A DNA stretch of 64,000 bases, taken from NCBI RefSeq assembly GCF_001011155.1, contig NZ_CP011479.1, positions 762,501-826,500 of the forward strand, read 5' to 3'. Below, one piece after another: positions 48,734 through 58,203 of this stretch. Below the pieces are notes generated by a model. It made no database searches. It was not told the origin of the DNA and saw nothing but the letters and a program-made list of their open reading frames with translations. A program made the position numbers and the translations under genes. How positions within the stretch are numbered: the first letter of the stretch is position 1; each line of letters begins with the position of its first letter. Origin of the DNA: Hoeflea sp. IMCC20628 (lineage in GTDB: Bacteria > Pseudomonadota > Alphaproteobacteria > Rhizobiales > Rhizobiaceae).

Positions 48734-48852
48734 TGTCTGTTTCCTTTGGTGAGTGGCGTGCCCCTGTGCATCCGGGTGGAGGCACCAGCGCTATTGGAGT
48801 GCAGAAGCGGAAAAAGCCGCTTGCGGCGCGCGTCGTCGGCAGTGCCTTGCGC

Positions 48853-49467
48853 CTATTTGCCGAACCCGTGATGGCGCCAGGCGTCGCTGACGGCGGGGTT
48901 TTCCAGCACATGGCGCACCAGGGCTGCGATCTCCGGCGTTTGCCGTGCCGGTTCGTACCAATCAGCCAGCATTGCCGCATAGACATCGGCAATGGTCATG
49001 GTCTGGCCAAGCAGGAACGGTCCTTCAATCTCGGCGGCCAGTTGGGCGAAATCGAGGTCCATGTCGAGCGCTGCCTGCTGCCTGATCGCCTCGGCAGCTT
49101 CTGGGCTTGTGTCCACCGTGTGGAGCGCCGGATAATAATAGCGCCGCGCTGCGGGATAGATGTTTGTGGCCATGAACACCAGCCATTGCACCGCAGTGGT
49201 GTGCGCGGGTGTGCCGTGTGGTGGCAGCAGCCGGGTCTCGGGAAACAGATCATCCAGCGCCATCAGGATCGCCGCGCTCTCGGCGATTACCGGACCGCTG
49301 GCACAGACCAGCACCGGCACCTTGGCCGCAGGGTTGAGCGCCAGGAATTCAGGCCTGGCGGTATCGTCGACCTGCACCTTGTCAAATGCCACGCCGATCA
49401 GCCGCAACGCCGCCTCGACCACCATCGAGCCTGTTCCCGGTTTCCAGTATAATGTGTAGCCAGCCAT
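48853..49467 (-). CDS. Glutathione S-transferase family protein
   Basis: A 204-residue GST. The thioredoxin-like N-domain (1-80) starts YTLYWKPGTGSMVVEAALRL and has the glutathione-site motif FLALNPAAKVPVLV with VIAESAAIL; the all-helical C-domain (90-204) has PFLLGQTMTIADVYAAMLAD, where the aspartate of TIAD is the conserved N-capping residue. It conjugates or reduces small electrophiles; the actual substrate is unknown. Confidence 0.9.
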   Translation of the reverse strand: MAGYTLYWKPGTGSMVVEAALRLIGVAFDKVQVDDTARPEFLALNPAAKVPVLVCASGPVIAESAAILMALDDLFPETRLLPPHGTPAHTTAVQWLVFMATNIYPAARRYYYPALHTVDTSPEAAEAIRQQAALDMDLDFAQLAAEIEGPFLLGQTMTIADVYAAMLADWYEPARQTPEIAALVRHVLENPAVSDAWRHHGFGK

Positions 49468-49594
49468 GTGGTCCCCGCGCGCGTGTTTGCGCTGAAGTCA
49501 TGCCAGCATCGGGGCAAGTGGGCAAGCAGAACCGCTACGGACCAAGCGCGCCGGCTTGCGCCAGGAAACTGTTCCCGCCATTCCAGTCCCGCGG

Positions 49595-50746
49595 TCAGAA
49601 CTTCTTGCGCAGGCCGATGGATGCGATGACGCGGGTGGCCGAATCTGACGAGAAACCGGCGGTGGCCTGTTCGCTCGGGTTTTGCGGTGCGTGGAAGCTG
49701 GTGACTTGCGGCAGGTATGAAAACTCCAATTTGCTACCCAATCGCCATCCCGGAGCAATTTCATAGGATGTTCCCACGGAAACCCCGGCCCCGACGGCAA
49801 ATTCGTTATTGGAGTAATTCTGCGACTGGTTAACCTGTATTCCTCCGCCAACGCCGGTTTGCTGCGCGTATTGGCCTTCGCCGCGATGATAGCCGAGATA
49901 GAGATCCGCGCCGAAGCTGGTTTTCAACTTTCCATCCAGGCATGGCGGCAGCCCGATATGGGCTCCCAAACGCACACCGAAATAGTCGTCTTCGGCGTTG
50001 AGATTGTAATTTTGGTAGTAGCCGTTGAAAGGCGCGCCGTTGAAGGTCAGATCGGCTCTTCCGCTCGCCTTGGTATTCAAGGTTTCATAGAACAGGCCAA
50101 GGCGGCCGCGGACTCGAAGTCCGTCGCCCCCGTTCGTGCCGGAGCTTTCGTCAAAGCCGGGGACGGCAATCTTTATCCCCAAATTGGCTCGGTGCCAGTT
50201 GTTGTCCAGTTCGCCGCTGCTTTCGAGACCGAAGCCGTTGGCGCCGGCGACCACACCCGTGCCGTAGTTGGCGTTGGGCTCAAGAAAGGTGAAGCCCGAT
50301 CGGGTGACGTTGTCGACCCCGATAACCGAGCTCGCCTGATAGCCTTCATCGCCCCATGCGCCTGCGTAATCGACATAGGCGCCGACCAAAGGAATTGTTC
50401 CGATTTTCGCATCGCCGTAATCGCCGGATATGCGAAGTCCGGCACTCACACCGTCGCGCTTGATCCAGCTGCCGAAGGTTCCTGCGAACCTTTCATTTGC
50501 CGGACCGCCGCCACCATAGACAGTTGTGCCTCCGCCTAGACTGTGGGTGTTTTCCAGCCACGATGATTCGTAGTACACACGACCAGTGAAATTCAGGCAG
50601 GTCTCGGTTCCCGTGGTTTTAGATAGGTCAAGGCCTATGGGACTACAAACCGCTTCGTAGTTATCAGGCTCCGCCACGGCGTGGCCTGGAACAGCAAAGA
50701 GAAGCGCTTGTATTGAAACAATCGCTGCCAGATTGGTTTTGTTCAT
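49595..50746 (-). CDS. Outer-membrane beta-barrel-like protein
   Basis: A 383-residue protein starting MNKTNLAAIV, with a signal peptide ending near GHAVA (residue 25). The rest alternates short amphipathic strands rich in Gly, Tyr and Asn (RVYYESSWLENTHS, AGLRISGDYGDAKIG, DYFGVRLGAHIGL) and ends in RKKF, the terminal phenylalanine typical of barrel proteins. Two cysteine pairs are possible. It resembles rhizobial porin-like proteins in build, but I cannot place it in a named family. Upstream DNA is AT-rich. Confidence 0.65.
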   Translation of the reverse strand: MNKTNLAAIVSIQALLFAVPGHAVAEPDNYEAVCSPIGLDLSKTTGTETCLNFTGRVYYESSWLENTHSLGGGTTVYGGGGPANERFAGTFGSWIKRDGVSAGLRISGDYGDAKIGTIPLVGAYVDYAGAWGDEGYQASSVIGVDNVTRSGFTFLEPNANYGTGVVAGANGFGLESSGELDNNWHRANLGIKIAVPGFDESSGTNGGDGLRVRGRLGLFYETLNTKASGRADLTFNGAPFNGYYQNYNLNAEDDYFGVRLGAHIGLPPCLDGKLKTSFGADLYLGYHRGEGQYAQQTGVGGGIQVNQSQNYSNNEFAVGAGVSVGTSYEIAPGWRLGSKLEFSYLPQVTSFHAPQNPSEQATAGFSSDSATRVIASIGLRKKF

Positions 50747-51160
50747 GATCAGCCCCATTGCTCCACGTTGCCCGCGTCCCGCACTAGGCGGATTTGGAGG
50801 CCGCGTGATTTATGCAGGCCAACTATACGTATAAACATCAAGTATTGCAAAATTTCGCTACGCCGTTGCGTGAGCAACAAAGCAGATTGAGTTGTCAGTT
50901 TCCGTTCTATTAAGCTAAATTATTGATATCAATGCGTAAGTCATGAACTGTATTACTTGTGATTCGGTCGTGTATACTCGTAAGAGTCGTGGTCCTGTCT
51001 GACCTTGCTGACTGTCGTATTGTCGCGCGGATGCGCGGCAATAGCCGAATCATTGGCTGATCCACTGCCTGGACCTAGACGTGCTCAGACACCGTGCCGC
51101 AACGACGGACATCCTTGCATGAGGATGGTTTGATGGAAGCCGGGCACGCGAAGCTTTGCG
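50747..51160. other. Intergenic, AT-rich, with one hairpin
   Basis: 414 bases upstream of the barrel gene and past the end of the SDR gene. AT content is high at 50820-50960, likely promoter DNA. ATTGTCGCGC-ggat-GCGCGGCAAT (51019-51042) forms a 10-bp hairpin without a U-run. No gene supported. Confidence 0.5.
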
Positions 51161-51835
51161 TCAATCCGCCGGCATTAGAAACACTTCGCGCACGGCGTTG
51201 CGTGGTTTGGCTTCAAGCGCAAACACTACTGCGTCGGCCACGTCTTCCGGCTGCAGCTTGTCGGGCTTGGCCTCGTCAAAAAAGGCAGTGTTGACCATGC
51301 CGGGTGCAATCACCGTGCAGCGGCCGCCCCAATCCTTCATCTCCTCGGCCAGATTGCCGGCATAGCCGTGGACGAACCATTTCGAGGCGCCATAGACCGA
51401 ACCGGACATATGCACCCGGCCGGCTGCCGAACCGGTCATCAGCATGTGGCCCTTGCGCAGGCGCAGATGCGGCATCGCCGCCTTGGCGGTGTAGAGCAGG
51501 CCCATGATGTTGACATGGATCAGCTTGTGCCATTCTTCCGGGTCGCCCTGTTCGGTGCCTGCGGCTTTGACGCCCATGCCGGCATTGGCAAAGGCGGCAT
51601 CGACATTGCCGTAGGTGTGCTTGAGCTTGGCCAGCGCCTGGTTCTGGTCATCCAGGCTGGTGGCGTCGCCGGGCAGCGCCAGTGCGCGGTCGCCCAGTTC
51701 CTCGACCAGCGCATTGAGCTTGTCTTCGGAGCGGGCAAACAACCCGACATTCCAGCCAGCGAGGCGTGCGGCGCGGGCGGTGGCTGCGCCGATGCCGCTC
51801 GAGGCGCCGGTGATGAAGAGGGTCTTTGCGGTCAT
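51161..51835 (-). CDS. Short-chain dehydrogenase/reductase
   Basis: A 224-residue classical SDR: the NAD(P) motif TGASSGIGAATARAA at the N-terminus, AFANAGMGVKAAG, catalytic serine in LMTGSAAGRVHMSG and the YGASKWFVHG Y-x3-K pair. R31 in the region after the second strand suggests NADP(H). The ending (REVFLMPAD) is typical of YdfG-like short SDRs. Substrate unknown. It is divergent from the DUF930 gene. Confidence 0.9.
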   Translation of the reverse strand: MTAKTLFITGASSGIGAATARAARLAGWNVGLFARSEDKLNALVEELGDRALALPGDATSLDDQNQALAKLKHTYGNVDAAFANAGMGVKAAGTEQGDPEEWHKLIHVNIMGLLYTAKAAMPHLRLRKGHMLMTGSAAGRVHMSGSVYGASKWFVHGYAGNLAEEMKDWGGRCTVIAPGMVNTAFFDEAKPDKLQPEDVADAVVFALEAKPRNAVREVFLMPAD

Positions 51836-51992
51836 GGGTATGCTCCTTGGGAAATGATCTCGCTTGCCAACGCATCAGCCTCCAAGCCGTTCCACCGGCA
51901 TTTTTGCTGGCTGATGCAGGCCGCCGCGACAGTGTCGCAGGCATTGCTGCAAGGATCTCGGATCCGGCCCTTGTTCCGCCTGATTTTCTGCT

Positions 51993-53213
51993 ATGGATCG
52001 CCGCATGAAGCGATTGCGGGACATGGTGTCGAACGGGTTGAGCGGAGCGCTGGTGCTGTCGCTGCTTGTGCACGGGCTGATTGCCGCCGCATTGCTGATC
52101 ACTTTGCCGCTGCCCGAGGCCGAGCCGGAGCCGGAAGAACAGGTGATCGAGGTGACGCTGGTGGAGCCGCAGGACGTTCCTGAAGTCGAGATCGAAGAAC
52201 CGGATGTGCCCGAACCCGAATTGACAGAACCGGAGCAGCCGGCTGAGGAGGCGCCAGCCCCCGAGCCGCCTGAACCCGAGGCGGCTGCGCCTGAAATGCC
52301 TGAACCCGAGGCGTCCGCCGAGGAGCCCGCGCCCGAACCCGAACAAGCTGCGGCTGCGGACGAGCAGACAGTTCCTCCACCAGGTGTCGCAGGCGAGGGG
52401 CAGGCTGTGCCGATCCCGGTGCTCAGGCCGGTGTTTCAATTTGGCGAGCGCGATGCCGGACCGCGCGAGGCGCTCGATGGCGCCAGCGCCGAAGAGCCCG
52501 AGCAAGCGGAGCCGACTGAAACCGAAGCCGCCACTCCACCGATGCAGCAAACCGCAGAGCCTGAGCCGGAGCAAAGCGAACCCGCCGAGGCGGCCGCTGG
52601 AGAGCCCGACCCGGCAACCGCCATTCTGGATGCAGTTGAAGCCGAGTCGCAAGAACCGGAAATCGCCGGGTTGTCGCTGCCGGAGATCACGCTGCCCGGT
52701 TCCGGCTTGCCGCAAGGCGGGTTGCCCGAACCGGACCCGGACGCCCAGCCATCAACCACGGGGCTGCTTCCCGAGCCGAGGCTCGGCGAACCGACGGCCA
52801 GCCAGCCGCCCGCCGATACCGGTGCCATTGACGAGGCGACAGTCCCTGACGTGCTGAATGAGGCGCGGCAATTGTTTTCCACCAGCATCAGCGACAATCC
52901 GGCGGCGATGGTGGCGATGGGCAACCTGCCGCGCGGTTTGAGAGCCAGTCAGCTCTGCACCACCGAGCTGCGCGAGCAATTGCGCAGCGGGCCCGAACCC
53001 TACGGGCTGGAACTGCTGCCGTCCTATCGCCTCGACACCGGCAACGTCCTGACAGAGACCAACGCCGCCTTCCGCGCCGACGGCGCCTGGTACTCCTTGA
53101 GCTTCCGATGCACGGTTGATGACGATGCGCTCAAGGTCACCGGCTTCGCGCACAGCGTCGGCGCCGCCATCCCGCGCGCCGACTGGAAAGCCCGCGGCTT
53201 TCCGGATTTTTGA
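51993..53213 (+). CDS. Membrane-anchored proline-rich DUF930 protein
   Basis: A 406-residue protein. One membrane segment (residues 18-40, GALVLSLLVHGLIAAALLIT) resembles the TonB/TolA type of anchor. About 240 residues of Pro/Glu/Ala-rich sequence span the periplasm, and the C-terminal DUF930 domain (about 285-406) includes ATVPDVLNEARQLFSTSISD, RASQLCTTELREQL, SFRCTVDDDALKVTGFAHS and IPRADWKARGFPDF. DUF930 is a rhizobial family of unknown role, with two conserved cysteines that may pair. The ATG at 52005 is a possible alternative start. Confidence 0.85.
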   Translation: MDRRMKRLRDMVSNGLSGALVLSLLVHGLIAAALLITLPLPEAEPEPEEQVIEVTLVEPQDVPEVEIEEPDVPEPELTEPEQPAEEAPAPEPPEPEAAAPEMPEPEASAEEPAPEPEQAAAADEQTVPPPGVAGEGQAVPIPVLRPVFQFGERDAGPREALDGASAEEPEQAEPTETEAATPPMQQTAEPEPEQSEPAEAAAGEPDPATAILDAVEAESQEPEIAGLSLPEITLPGSGLPQGGLPEPDPDAQPSTTGLLPEPRLGEPTASQPPADTGAIDEATVPDVLNEARQLFSTSISDNPAAMVAMGNLPRGLRASQLCTTELREQLRSGPEPYGLELLPSYRLDTGNVLTETNAAFRADGAWYSLSFRCTVDDDALKVTGFAHSVGAAIPRADWKARGFPDF

Positions 53214-53367
53214 TCGCGTTGCCGGGCAGGCGGGGTGCGCAGGTGCGGTCGACCGTCCCGGACCGCTTGCTCCATCCTGCCGCCTTGCGGGGTGAACTTT
53301 GGCGCGCGCCGTTCGGGCTACGGTCCGGGGAACGGCGCCAGGTAGTCGTTGCCGCTGTAATCTTTGG

Positions 53368-54741
53368 TAATTACCCACCCCTGAATTCGTGATTTCCGGT
53401 TCTTCTACCGGCCTATGCCAGGACGGATGCGATGACCTGGAAGGGGTTTGCGCCTTTGAGGCGTGCGGTATCGACTGTCGTGCGTATGTTCGCTTCGGCT
53501 TGGGCGGCCCACATGGCGCGATATCCGTTTGTCACCTTTCGCTGAATGACCCATGGACGGAGCTTTCGCTCAGATGTGTTGTTGGTGACATCGACTTCTC
53601 CGGGATAGTCGCAAAACGTCAGCAGCTGATCGCGGGCCCGCCCGATCTTGGCCTGGAGCTTTTGGGCCAGGTCGCATGAAGTCGGGGCGCATAGAAGCCC
53701 GGCAAGCTGTTTATCGAATTTGCGCTTCTTGCTTGCGACGGTAGACGCAGCGAATGTGCTTATGGCTCTGGCGAAATCAAACACACGGCCAAACCAAAGC
53801 TGGAAGCGAAGAGGGAGATCATCCTCGCCATGTTCCAGCGCAAAGGCTGTATCACGCGCCAAATGTGCAAGGCAGGTTTGATGTCGATGGCCGTGAGATT
53901 GCTGGGCTGAATACCGATCAGATATCCATACCTCGGGGACATGGCCGCCCATGGTCTCGTGAACGACCCGTGCTGCACGGGAGTAATCGGGCTGGTGGAC
54001 AACGGCATCCTTGCAATGAAAAACCCAGTGTTGGGCATTTGTGCCCTCAATACGCACACCGGTTTCGTCGCTGGCGACAACGCGGGCGGCTCGAAGGCTG
54101 GCCTTGGCGGCCTGTGCTGTGGCCTGGAAGCTCGGACGGGAGCGGGCAAACATGTTCATGATCGCGCCCTCGCTCGCATGGAGGCCGAAAATATCCATGA
54201 ACACACCGCTCAGGCGTTCGTAAGACAATGCATGGAAACTCTTGAGGTAGATCGCCAGCGCGTGAATGCCTGGCCCGAACGGCGTTGCGGTTGCCACGGC
54301 AGGTGCGGTGGCTTTTGTCGTCGTGCCGCATTGCGGGCAATGACAGGAAAAACGCCGATGCCGGGTGACATGAGGACGGATCGCAGGAATATCGATCTCG
54401 TCATAGGCCCCGGCCAGCACCATCGTATCATCACCGGAAAACGCATGGCCGCATCTCTTGCAGGCGGTCGGTTCATGATCGCGAAACATGTCGGCAAAAT
54501 CCGCCAGCACCCTATTGTGGGGTTCATGCCCGGGCTTGGCTCCACCCGGTCGTGAGTTGACGCGTTTCTCTTTCTTGTCCGTAGAGGGCGGCTTGGAAGA
54601 CGTCCGAGAATCCTTGGCAGGCCGTTGGAGCCGAAGCACCATCTCGATCAATTCGTCCTTGCTCAGCTGCTGCAAATCAGTCCGATCCATATCATCATGG
54701 ATTCAGACATTGTGGTGCATGGCAAGGGGGTGGGTAATTAC
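53368..54741 (-). mobile_element. IS66-family insertion sequence (tnpC-only, ISBst12-like)
   Basis: A 1374-bp element. The perfect 15-bp ends are GTAATTACCCACCCC at 53368-53382 and its complement at 54727-54741. The 8-bp target duplication AATCTTTG is at 53360-53367 and 54742-54749. It carries one intact transposase gene and no tnpA/tnpB. The 8-bp duplication is the hallmark of IS66. It inserted between the DUF930 gene and the CxxCH protein gene, apparently without cutting a gene. Confidence 0.92.
53413..54690 (-). CDS. tnpC: IS66-family transposase
   Basis: A 425-residue DDE transposase. The N-terminal region has LSKDELIEMVLRLQRPAKDS, a basic linker and a zinc-finger-like CKRCGHAF...CHCPQCG (about 75-115). 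The DDE core includes VVASDETGVRIEGTNAQHWV (first D), YLIxxx-type PEVWISDRYSAQQ (second D) and NNTSERKLRPWVIQRKVTNG (E). It is a stand-alone form that lacks the TnpA/TnpB helpers of large IS66 elements. The frame is intact, so the element may be active. Confidence 0.93.
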   Translation of the reverse strand: MDRTDLQQLSKDELIEMVLRLQRPAKDSRTSSKPPSTDKKEKRVNSRPGGAKPGHEPHNRVLADFADMFRDHEPTACKRCGHAFSGDDTMVLAGAYDEIDIPAIRPHVTRHRRFSCHCPQCGTTTKATAPAVATATPFGPGIHALAIYLKSFHALSYERLSGVFMDIFGLHASEGAIMNMFARSRPSFQATAQAAKASLRAARVVASDETGVRIEGTNAQHWVFHCKDAVVHQPDYSRAARVVHETMGGHVPEVWISDRYSAQQSHGHRHQTCLAHLARDTAFALEHGEDDLPLRFQLWFGRVFDFARAISTFAASTVASKKRKFDKQLAGLLCAPTSCDLAQKLQAKIGRARDQLLTFCDYPGEVDVTNNTSERKLRPWVIQRKVTNGYRAMWAAQAEANIRTTVDTARLKGANPFQVIASVLA

Positions 54742-54913
54742 AATCTTTGGTTAGGGATGAAGTCATCAATACGTTTATCCAGCTTGTAACGGTTTCAGGG
54801 CCGTGTGTCTGATGCTACAATACGCATGATTTTGGCGGTTTTCAGAGTAATTCATCATTTTTTCTGGTCGCCTTTGTTTTTTATTTGATCATAACTTTTG
54901 GAGGGCCTCGACC

Positions 54914-56116
54914 ATGACCTCACCTGCCACGCTCATTCTGGCTGTTGCCTGCCTTGTTGCGCCCACGCTGCCTGCCTTCGCCCAGGATGCGGATTCAAAA
55001 TGCGCCAGTGAAGGCTGGCCGACCAAGCCGGATGCGGAGTTTGCCGCCGACTGCGTCGACACCGCTTTCAACGGCAGCCTCGAGGAGCGCGAAAGGCTGG
55101 CCTGGATGTTCTTCACCCGGGTCAATCAGCTGATCGCCGACCCGGCAAAAGGCGGCATGTCGGGCAAGGACAGGGTGCCGGTGTGGATGGCCTGGCCCAC
55201 CGACCCCGACACGTTCGGCTCGACCCGGCCGTTTTTCGAAAACTATTCGGGCAATGCGCCGGTACCGCGGACAGTGATGAAGCCGAGCACCGAAAAGAAG
55301 GACCTGCAATCAGGCAGCGTGGCCACCGCCGATCCCGATGGCGCCAACGAGGAGGTCACCCGCAACCGGATCAGCTACGACTACCTGACCCGGAGCGGGC
55401 TGACGACCAAGCTCGACGTCGCCGCCTTTTTCGCCGACAATGATTATGTCGACATGCCTGTCGGCTCGGTCGAGCTGAAGGCCTCTTGGCTGCAGGTGAC
55501 CGAGGGCAGCCCGGCGCCCGATGGCGCGCTGACATTCAAGTTCGACAGCGGCGAGTACTGGTGGCGCGGGCTGCACATCATGGTCAAGATGCAGTCGCTC
55601 GAAAACCCCGGCGACGTGTTCTATTCCGAGGAACCGAGCTGGTTCTGGACCACCTTCGAGTTCAACGACAACCCCGGTGTGGCCCATGTGCGCGACAAGC
55701 TGATCACCCAGCGGGCGCCTTTGCCTGCCGCCGAGATCGCCGCCGTGCTGGCTGCTGGTGGTCTGGAAAATTTCGGGTTTGAAAACTATGCTCCCAACGG
55801 CACCCAGATCCGCTTCACGGTGGATGGCAGCGGCGATACGCCGGTGATCCTGGGCCATACCGACATGGAGGATTTTGCCGGCAGTCCCAACACCGCGCAG
55901 CCGCAATACTGGAACCGTTTCGAGGCCAGCTGTCACAGCTGCCATGCCACCGCCGCCTACAATCCGGAGACGAAAGCCTTCTTCCCGTTTTCGGTGCCCA
56001 CCGGCGCCCTGCATCCCGGCTACAACAAGTCCGACAAGGCAGGCACGGTGCAATATCTGGGGCAGGGCTACAAATCGCTCGACTTCATGTGGCCGATCGC
56101 CTTCCAGTCTCACTGA
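54914..56116 (+). CDS. Exported protein with single CxxCH haem motif, unknown
   Basis: A 400-residue protein with a signal peptide (residues 1-23, LPAFA). The mature part has no repeats; it carries C30, C47 and, near the end, C340-H-S-C343-H344, a c-type haem-binding motif. Blocks such as WMFFTRVNQLIAD, GEYWWRGLHIMVKM and PSWFWTTFEFNDNPG look like a family of secreted proteins found near respiratory or dehalogenase-type genes, but I cannot name it. A periplasmic electron-transfer or redox enzyme role is inference. It follows the IS66 element. Confidence 0.65.
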   Translation: MTSPATLILAVACLVAPTLPAFAQDADSKCASEGWPTKPDAEFAADCVDTAFNGSLEERERLAWMFFTRVNQLIADPAKGGMSGKDRVPVWMAWPTDPDTFGSTRPFFENYSGNAPVPRTVMKPSTEKKDLQSGSVATADPDGANEEVTRNRISYDYLTRSGLTTKLDVAAFFADNDYVDMPVGSVELKASWLQVTEGSPAPDGALTFKFDSGEYWWRGLHIMVKMQSLENPGDVFYSEEPSWFWTTFEFNDNPGVAHVRDKLITQRAPLPAAEIAAVLAAGGLENFGFENYAPNGTQIRFTVDGSGDTPVILGHTDMEDFAGSPNTAQPQYWNRFEASCHSCHATAAYNPETKAFFPFSVPTGALHPGYNKSDKAGTVQYLGQGYKSLDFMWPIAFQSH

Positions 56117-56399
56117 CCCGCAAGGCGGCGGCCCCCGAACCCGTAGGCCCGATCTCCGCCGCAAGGAGGGAGGTCGGGCCTCGTCGCGCGTCCCCTGTTT
56201 ACTCCATCATCCAGTGAAATCAACCCTGCGTCCGGGTCCTCCAGGACAGTCAGAAATTCTTCATCATGATTTGGAGAATATTTTGTCCAATGCAACCGGT
56301 GCGGTATTTCTTTAAGGCTCCGTTCACGATGCGCGCCTAATCGTGATTTTTATGGTGGCTTCGTTTCGAAATGTCACTTCCTGCTTTTGGAGCGATCGC

Positions 56400-58004
56400 A
56401 TGTGTAAGTCTCATGTGGGGGCCAGACAATTCTGGCAATGCAAGCGTGGCAATTTCGGCATCCTTGCAGCACTCCTGTTACCCCTGCTGCTGACCGCGGC
56501 GGGCCTGGCTGTTGATTACACCAACATGTCCCGCGCCAAGGTCGAATTGCAGAACATGGTCGATACCGCTGTTCTGGCAGCGTCCAAGAAAGCCACCGAG
56601 GTGGGCGACCGCGAGGTGCTTTACCGGCAAATGCTGCAGGCCCAGGTGACTGCCAACTCCGACATGACGCTCGTTGACGAGAGCATCGATCTGACAATCG
56701 GTCTGAACTACATCCGCTCCGATGCCTATGCGAGTGTGAGCATTCCGCTGAGCTTCATTGGCAAATTCATGCCGAACACGGTTTCGGTCGTGGCCTCGAC
56801 CTATTTCTCGACCCGCGCCATCGAAATTGCCATCGCGCTGGACAACACCGGATCGATGGGAACCGGCGGTATCTCGGCGTTGAAGGACGCCTCTCATGCC
56901 CTGCTTGATGCGCTCAGTGATATCGACACCACCCGGCAGAGCCTGAAGGTCGGCCTCATTCCCTTCGTCACCTCGGTCAATGTCAACGGCGAAGGCTTCA
57001 ACAGCGCCTGGATGGATACCGCCGGAAACTCGATTTACAACGGCTGGACCTTCCTGACCGACGCCCAGCGCGCCACCCGCAAATCCTCAGGCAGCAACAA
57101 GGCTGATTTCACTGCCGCAACCTACCCGCACCATACCAGTTTGTTTGCCTGGTCCGGCACAAGCTGGAAGGGCTGTGTCGAGGCGCGTCCCGTCCCCTAC
57201 AACACGAACCTGACCCCGCCCGACGCCACCAAACCCGACACGCTGTTCGTGCCCTATTTCGCGCCCGATGAGCCGGGGAACCGCATCTCCACCGGTGGCA
57301 ACAACTCCTCGAGTTTCAACAATTCCTGGCTCAATGATGGTCTTTCCGGTGATGATGCCACGGTTCAGCGCTCGATTGCCAAATACAAGACCCAGACCGC
57401 CGTCACCAAGGATTTCAAGGATGCGACCGGACCGCTGACCATGGGTCCGAACCGCGCCTGTCCGACGCCGATCGTGCCGCTGACGGCAACGCTGTCAAAG
57501 GTGCGAACCGGCATCGACGCCATGCAATACTGGAATGGTTCGGGCACCAACATTGCCGAGGGCCTGGCCTGGGGCTGGCGTTTGTTGTCGCCCGACGAGC
57601 CCTACACCCAGGCTCTCCCCTTTGGCACCGAAACCGCGTCGAAAATCCTGGTCATCATGACCGACGGCGCCAATGTCTCCTTTGGCGCCAGCAACACCAT
57701 CAACAAGTCAGACTATGGCTCCTATGGCTTTCTGGCCGACAAGCGCATCAATTCGACAACCACCCAGTCAGCTGCCGAAACCTACCTCAACACATCGACA
57801 GCCAGCATGTGCGTGGAGATCAAGAAGCTTGGCATCGAGGTCTACACAGTGCTCTACAAAACCTCCACGTCCTCGGTGGTGAACCTGTTTTCCAATTGCG
57901 CCACCCGCAAGGAAAACTTCTTCATGGCCAGCGATGTCGTCTCGCTGAAAAAGGCCTTCTCGGCCATCGGCCAATCCGTCTCCGGCGTGCGATTGGTGAA
58001 TTGA
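56400..58004 (+). CDS. Tad-like pilus-associated protein with vWA domain
   Basis: A 534-residue protein. The N-terminus matches TadE/TadG: a short basic stretch, RGNFGILAALLLPLLLTAAG as a membrane span (18-38), then a region with DYTNMSRAKVELQNMVDTAV. A von Willebrand A domain follows, with the MIDAS start D148-N-T-G-S152 (IAIALDNTGSMG) and a later IMTDGANVS. It is probably exported and binds a divalent metal and a ligand. No other tad/cpa pilus gene is in the window, so it is an orphan here. ATG 56400 is chosen because 56343 adds a non-conserved leader. The terminator at 58090-58122 lies inside a palindromic repeat. Confidence 0.8.
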   Translation: MCKSHVGARQFWQCKRGNFGILAALLLPLLLTAAGLAVDYTNMSRAKVELQNMVDTAVLAASKKATEVGDREVLYRQMLQAQVTANSDMTLVDESIDLTIGLNYIRSDAYASVSIPLSFIGKFMPNTVSVVASTYFSTRAIEIAIALDNTGSMGTGGISALKDASHALLDALSDIDTTRQSLKVGLIPFVTSVNVNGEGFNSAWMDTAGNSIYNGWTFLTDAQRATRKSSGSNKADFTAATYPHHTSLFAWSGTSWKGCVEARPVPYNTNLTPPDATKPDTLFVPYFAPDEPGNRISTGGNNSSSFNNSWLNDGLSGDDATVQRSIAKYKTQTAVTKDFKDATGPLTMGPNRACPTPIVPLTATLSKVRTGIDAMQYWNGSGTNIAEGLAWGWRLLSPDEPYTQALPFGTETASKILVIMTDGANVSFGASNTINKSDYGSYGFLADKRINSTTTQSAAETYLNTSTASMCVEIKKLGIEVYTVLYKTSTSSVVNLFSNCATRKENFFMASDVVSLKKAFSAIGQSVSGVRLVN

Positions 58005-58059
58005 GGTGGGGTATCGATGGGACAATCTTGTAGCTTGCTCATCTTGGGACCCGGCTAAT

Positions 58060-58203
58060 CCGTCATCCCGGCCTTGAGCCGGGATCCAGCCACCGCGCGT
58101 CGGCGCGGTGGGAGATTTTTTTGCCCACCCCACCTGTATAAGCCGCAAACCGGTCTCCCGGACGCTCGCCTGCTGGATACCGGATCAGGGTCCGGCATGA
58201 CGG
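58060..58203. repeat. MITE/RPE-like palindromic element, complete copy C
   Basis: 144 bases. The left end CCGTCATCCCGGCCTTGAGC and right end CCGGATCAGGGTCCGGCATG-ACGG are imperfect inverted repeats of about 30 bases. An internal stem CCACCGCGC-gtcg-GCGCGGTGG lies at 58090-58111. The same termini appear at 21027 and 24889. Confidence 0.7.
58090..58122 (+). terminator. Hairpin with seven T inside the repeat
   Basis: CCACCGCGC and GCGCGGTGG pair over 9 bp around GTCG; GAGA and seven T follow. It lies 86 bases past the vWA gene and may end its transcript. Confidence 0.6.
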
